Below the pieces are notes generated by a model. That model ran no database searches, was not told the origin of the DNA, and saw nothing but the letters and a program-made list of their open reading frames with translations. The translations under genes were made by a program, and so were the position numbers. From Chlamydiota bacterium (lineage in GTDB: Bacteria; Chlamydiota; Chlamydiia; Chlamydiales; Rhabdochlamydiaceae): a stretch of 9,847 bases of DNA. This document shows positions 7,822-9,847 of the stretch, piece by piece; positions within the stretch are counted from its first letter, which is position 1, and each line of letters begins with the position of its first letter. Where the stretch lies: the NCBI GenBank assembly GCA_011065235.1, contig JAAKFB010000054.1, forward strand, positions 1-9,847. Direction: 5' to 3'.

Positions 7822-7839
7822 GGATGTAGGAATACATCC
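7822..7839 (-). terminator. Weak hairpin after the ankyrin gene, possible terminator
   Basis: GGATGTA (7822-7828) and TACATCC (7833-7839) form a 7-bp stem with a 4-nt loop, starting 2 nt past the ankyrin stop codon. On the minus strand the next T-run comes only about 8 nt later (at 7802-7806 and 7814-7816), so termination may be partial or absent. Confidence 0.35.
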
Positions 7840-7841
7840 TC

Positions 7842-8234
7842 TTACTGTTGGAGAGCATTTTCCAAAATCGTTCTGTTTATTGGATCTTTTAATATCTGAG
7901 GCATATGTTCTTTGGCTAGATCCCGCGCTTTTTGATCTACTGTAGCGCCCTTTTCTCCAAGAAGGAGCATGGCAATCAGGTTGTGCGTTTTAATACTGAG
8001 ATGCAAAGGGGTATTTCCTTCACCATCTCGAATATCTAAGCTAACGCCCCGATCTATTAGGCTCTCTACAGTTTTTAGCCGATCGTCTCTCACAGCATTT
8101 AAAAGATTAATTTCATCTTGCAGCTTAGATGTGAGGGTGGTTCCAGTGTTTTGAGATTCTGTAGGATTGTCACCTTTAATTTTAGAAGGGTGTTCAAAAA
8201 AATAGTTTACAAAGTTTGTTATTAATGAAGTCAT
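7842..8234 (-). CDS. Small ankyrin-repeat protein
   Basis: 130 residues from the ATG at 8232-8234. Residues 44-69 form a helix-turn-helix ankyrin unit (LLNAVRDDRLKTVESLIDRGVSLDI...). Residues 70-101 form a second with the hallmark GNTPLHLSIK. One or two repeats are few for a stable domain. The N-terminus (1-15) is hydrophobic and aromatic; residues 16-40 are polar and probably unstructured. The open frame can also start at a GTG (8241-8243), but that GTG is part of an AGGTGA ribosome site pairing with 16S rRNA 6 nt before the ATG, so the ATG is preferred. A strong promoter lies upstream. Ankyrin proteins are common secreted effectors in intracellular bacteria, binding host proteins; that role is inference here. 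The gene is AT-rich and stands 86 bp upstream of glutamate dehydrogenase on the same strand, but no functional link is evident. Confidence 0.8.
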   Translation of the reverse strand: MTSLITNFVNYFFEHPSKIKGDNPTESQNTGTTLTSKLQDEINLLNAVRDDRLKTVESLIDRGVSLDIRDGEGNTPLHLSIKTHNLIAMLLLGEKGATVDQKARDLAKEHMPQILKDPINRTILENALQQ

Positions 8235-8267
8235 AGTATTCACCTTAGTTTTGGTATTATAATTAAG

Positions 8268-8296
8268 ATTATATCAATTTTTTAATTAAATGTAAA
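8268..8296 (-). promoter_or_regulatory. Promoter of the ankyrin gene
   Basis: Minus strand -35 TTTACA (8291-8296, 5 of 6 matches), 17-nt spacer, perfect -10 TATAAT (8268-8273). Transcription would begin near 8261, giving a leader of about 27 nt that contains the AGGTGA ribosome site. A second TATAAT at 8256-8261 lacks a partner -35. Confidence 0.72.
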
Positions 8297-8401
8297 GATA
8301 AAAATACAGAAATGCGTAAACTACTGAAGAACAAAGGGTTTCAAAAAATGATGTGCATTTGGTGTGTTAGAGGGTTTTTTAAAGGATTGATTGTCAGTGA
8401 C

Positions 8402-8488
8402 TTATTTTAATAGCCGGAGGCTATTGAAGCCCACGATGACGGTGCCGCCCTCGTGGAGGATGACGGCGAGCCAGAGGGGGATATAGCA
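8402..8488 (-). pseudogene. C-terminal remnant of a heavy-metal (P1B-type) transport ATPase
   Basis: Minus-strand translation ending at TAA (8402-8404) gives IPLWLAVILHEGGTV then IVGFNSLRLLK. This is the typical last membrane helix and tail of ZntA/CadA-type P-type ATPases (family pattern of the form PLWLAV-hydrophobic-H-[DE]-G-x-[ST]-hydrophobic-LNxLRLL). Only about 28 residues remain of a protein normally over 600 long, so it cannot transport. The piece is in the same frame as the HEPN gene, directly after its TAA stop (8507-8509); an ATG at 8489-8491 would give a 29-residue peptide, but no convincing ribosome site precedes it. It is GC-rich with codon use like dnaK, unlike its AT-rich neighbours, so it seems to derive from a core gene. 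A decayed second copy lies at 9199-9240. Confidence 0.72.
8404..8424. repeat. 21-bp direct repeat, copy 1 (ATPase 3' end)
   Basis: Identical over 21 bp to 9199-9219. It encodes the last residues of the ATPase remnant (SLRLLK) and contains the hairpin AATAGCC-GGA-GGCTATT (8409-8425). The copies are 795 bp apart and bracket the toxin-antitoxin pair. Confidence 0.9.
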
Positions 8489-8506
8489 CATTCGTACTCT
8501 ATCTTT

Positions 8507-8851
8507 TTAACTTTTATTTATATCGATTGTTTTTTGAAGCTGTTTTAAGAATGAGGGTAAATATTCTCGAATGGTTTTCCAGACAATATCACGGTCTACA
8601 TCGAAATACGCATGAATTAATCTATTTCTCATTCCGACAAGTTCTTTCCATGGAAGATCTGGAAGCTTCTTTTTTGTTCTTTCTGAAATTCTACCTGCTG
8701 CTTCTCCAATAATTTCGAATTCGCGTAAAACAGCAGATAGAAGAAGGCGATCCCTATCTAACGAGGCTCTTCGCTTTCCTTTAGTAAAAGAGAGAATTGC
8801 TTCTGTGGAATCTAGCATGTGTTTTAAACGAACAAGATCTTTATTTTCCAT
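8507..8851 (-). CDS. HepT-like HEPN-domain toxin (DUF86 family)
   Basis: 114 residues, full length for the all-helical HepT/DUF86 family. The key RX4HXY motif is present as R75-NRLI-H80-A-Y82, within PWKELVGMRNRLIHAYFDVD (67-86); the conserved EIIGEAAGRIS helix is at 46-56. HEPN toxins of this type cleave RNA through the Arg/His pair. In the studied MntA-HepT pair the antitoxin silences the toxin by adding AMP to the motif tyrosine, which is kept here. The gene starts at the ATG 8849-8851, overlaps the end of the antitoxin gene by 11 nt and has only a weak ribosome site, so translation is likely coupled to the antitoxin. No damage is seen, so the toxin is probably active when unmodified. Target RNA is unknown. 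Confidence 0.9.
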   Translation of the reverse strand: MENKDLVRLKHMLDSTEAILSFTKGKRRASLDRDRLLLSAVLREFEIIGEAAGRISERTKKKLPDLPWKELVGMRNRLIHAYFDVDRDIVWKTIREYLPSFLKQLQKTIDINKS

Positions 8852-9143
8852 AGACAGTCTTTGCTTTAGCCAAAACGTCTTCTCGGAAGTATGGGCTCAA
8901 GTCATTTGGCGTTTTTAAGTCGACTGGATACCCGATGATATCACTAAGCTCTGACTCCATTTGAATGAAACTGAAGAGGTGAGGGATATATTTTTTTTCA
9001 AAATTTATTAAAATGTCGACATCGCTTTTTTTGGTAAAGTTAGATGTTAAAACTGAACCAAATAAAGCTAGATAAATGATGTGATGCTTTTTGCAAAAAC
9101 TATCAATTTTTTTCTTTTCTAGTCGAATTGGAGATTTGGCCAT
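8841..9143 (-). CDS. MntA-like minimal nucleotidyltransferase antitoxin
   Basis: 100 residues, a complete minimal nucleotidyltransferase of the DNA-polymerase-beta fold. The catalytic motif GSX10DXD is intact: G29-S30, ten residues, D41-V-D43. A third metal-binding acidic residue is probably D75 (YPVDLK). Such proteins use ATP to AMPylate the tyrosine of the partner HEPN toxin. The ATG at 9141-9143 is preceded by an AGGTGAT ribosome site (9147-9153) with 3 nt spacing. It is first in the two-gene operon and overlaps the toxin by 11 nt, so antitoxin is made first. Function in the cell could be plasmid or island maintenance, stress response or phage defence; the sequence does not decide. Confidence 0.9.
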   Translation of the reverse strand: MAKSPIRLEKKKIDSFCKKHHIIYLALFGSVLTSNFTKKSDVDILINFEKKYIPHLFSFIQMESELSDIIGYPVDLKTPNDLSPYFREDVLAKAKTVYGK

Positions 9144-9160
9144 CTGATCACCTTTTTTTT

Positions 9161-9189
9161 ATTTTAGCTTGATTTTTCCTATTTGAAAA
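9161..9189 (-). promoter_or_regulatory. Likely promoter of the toxin-antitoxin operon
   Basis: Minus strand -35 TTTTCA (9184-9189, 4 of 6), 17-nt spacer, -10 TAAAAT (9161-9166, 5 of 6). Transcription would start near 9154, with a leader of about 11 nt carrying the AGGTGAT ribosome site. The surrounding sequence is AT-rich, so a chance match is possible. Confidence 0.5.
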
Positions 9190-9198
9190 GAAGAATTC

Positions 9199-9219
9199 AT
9201 TTTAATAGCCGGAGGCTAT
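9199..9219. repeat. 21-bp direct repeat, copy 2
   Basis: Exact match to 8404-8424 in the same orientation. Just outside it the match decays: a 4-nt gap, then GCCTACGATGATGGC against GCCCACGATGACGGT in copy 1. Confidence 0.9.
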
Positions 9220-9240
9220 GCCTACGATGATGGCTGGGGG
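9199..9240 (-). pseudogene. Decayed second copy of the ATPase C-terminal end
   Basis: On the minus strand the last codons (SLRLLK, then TGA instead of TAA) are kept. A 4-nt deletion relative to the copy at 8402-8488 removes the codons before them. The preceding codons still read IVG in the shifted frame, and similarity fades beyond about 9236. It is too short and shifted to be functional. Its interest lies in marking the outer edge of the toxin-antitoxin segment. Confidence 0.5.
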
Positions 9241-9264
9241 CTGCTACGATAGGTATAATTGATT

Positions 9265-9847
9265 CTAGACAATATCTCTGGAGTAGTTAACGTAGTATTC
9301 GGCCAAACTTGAAGCTGCGAAATAAGTGAAAGCAGTTGCTGCTACAGCAAAAGCCACTAGGTAATATTGGCGGCGCGGTGAAGATGCAGGCGTGGTGGCA
9401 GCTGGAGCGACAGGAGCTGGAATGGCAGCTGGAGCGGGGGTATTTATGCTAGTTGCTTTGATTTTACCAATTTTAAGAAGAAGCTCACCATGTACAGGAT
9501 CCATTCTTTGTCCAAAGTCGATTGCCGATTGCTTATCTTCTTTTTCTTGGATAGATTTAGCTTCGCCAATAATGTCTTTGATTTTTGAAGTAAAAGTAGG
9601 ATCGTTGTCCATTTGTTTCATGGCTTCTGCTTGTATAGGAGCAACATTTCGGGTGATTGTTCCCAGTTTTTGCATGGCTGTTTGCAATACAGGATTAAAG
9701 TGCATCTTAGCAAGCTCTAGAATTTCTCTATTGGTAAGGTTATCTTTGGTTTCTCGTGTCAAAGCTTCTATTGTTTTTGCAAGAAAAGGTTTAACTGCTT
9801 CGTAAAGGTTTTGGAGAGCATATTCTCTTGATCTTACAGAATAAGTT
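9265..9847 (-). CDS. Unknown protein with C-terminal membrane anchor (5' end beyond window)
   Basis: The frame is open from the window edge to a TAG at 9265-9267, giving 193 visible residues. A TTG at 9760-9762 could be read as a start, but coding-like sequence continues upstream without a stop (SVRSREYALQNLYEAVKP and on), so the gene very probably begins outside. The visible order is a polar, helix-prone region with many Lys/Glu/Gln, then a Pro/Ala linker with two 9-residue repeats (APAAIPAPV, APAATTPAS). Next come RR and one hydrophobic segment (YYLVAFAVAATAFTYFAASS), with about 15 residues after it. The layout suggests a tail-anchored protein with a cytosolic helical domain on a flexible stalk. 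I do not recognise the family. A secreted membrane effector is possible but unproven. The reverse-strand frame over it is a shadow. Confidence 0.65.
   Translation of the reverse strand, partial: TYSVRSREYALQNLYEAVKPFLAKTIEALTRETKDNLTNREILELAKMHFNPVLQTAMQKLGTITRNVAPIQAEAMKQMDNDPTFTSKIKDIIGEAKSIQEKEDKQSAIDFGQRMDPVHGELLLKIGKIKATSINTPAPAAIPAPVAPAATTPASSPRRQYYLVAFAVAATAFTYFAASSLAEYYVNYSRDIV
9396..9436. repeat. 27-bp tandem unit in the Pro/Ala linker
   Basis: The 14-mer TGGCAGCTGGAGCG occurs at 9396-9409 and 9423-9436, 27 bp apart. This keeps the reading frame and encodes the two 9-residue Pro/Ala units of the stalk. Such repeats change copy number easily. Confidence 0.7.

Noticed and set aside
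8235..8243. GTG start for the ankyrin protein (133 residues)
   Set aside because: The GTG is itself part of the AGGTGA ribosome site 6 nt before an ATG in the same frame, so the ATG is the better start.
8244..8401. Search for a small gene or RNA in the spacer upstream of the ankyrin gene
   Set aside because: Apart from the ankyrin promoter the stretch is AT-rich with no open frame, ribosome site or stable hairpin that I could support.
8409..8425. Hairpin AATAGCC-GGA-GGCTATT in the direct repeat as an intrinsic terminator
   Set aside because: No U-run follows on the minus strand (it reads AAAATAAG), and the sequence is explained by ATPase codons, although weak structure cannot be excluded.
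9760..9762. TTG as the start of the tail-anchored protein (165 residues)
   Set aside because: The frame remains open and protein-like up to the window edge, and TTG is a rare start; a 5'-truncated gene is more likely.
9392..9805. Plus-strand 137-residue frame opposite the tail-anchored protein
   Set aside because: It looks membrane-like because the complement of the Ala/Pro codons gives Gly/Ala. The minus-strand frame has the coherent linker-helix layout and is preferred.

Overview
The window reads as a chromosome segment of a chlamydia-like bacterium (phylum Chlamydiota, probably an environmental or amoeba-associated lineage rather than Chlamydia itself). The main reasons are a chlamydial-style hrcA-grpE-dnaK operon behind a CIRCE operator, an HrcA with a C-terminal extension, a 115-kDa-class NAD-glutamate dehydrogenase, and small eukaryotic-like genes (RING finger, ankyrin). 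Genus cannot be fixed from sequence reading alone. Every confident gene lies on the minus strand, so transcription runs from high to low coordinates.

Layout from low to high coordinate. 1-96: the possible tail of a plus-strand gene and a strong bidirectional terminator. 105-896: an AT-rich gene for a RING-finger membrane protein. 961-986: the terminator of the heat-shock operon. 999-4565: dnaK, grpE and hrcA, tightly packed with 8-nt and 1-nt overlaps, preceded at 4573-4633 by promoter elements and a CIRCE operator. 4657-7755: NAD-glutamate dehydrogenase. 7842-8234: a small ankyrin-repeat protein with its own good promoter. 8402-9240: an accessory segment holding an intact MntA/HepT-type nucleotidyltransferase-HEPN toxin-antitoxin pair. 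This pair is bracketed by two copies of the 3' end of a heavy-metal P-type ATPase gene, one well preserved and one decayed. 9265-9847: a tail-anchored-looking protein that runs off the window edge.

The housekeeping part works as one circuit. HrcA represses its own operon through CIRCE, and DnaK with its nucleotide exchange factor GrpE forms the Hsp70 folding machine. Glutamate dehydrogenase would feed host-derived glutamate into the TCA cycle as 2-oxoglutarate. The flanks (RING, ankyrin, toxin-antitoxin, tail-anchored protein) are visibly more AT-rich than dnaK and look accessory. The most noteworthy structure is the toxin-antitoxin pair between duplicated ATPase gene ends, which suggests an insertion or duplication event. 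I see no rRNA, tRNA, CRISPR array, transposase or riboswitch.
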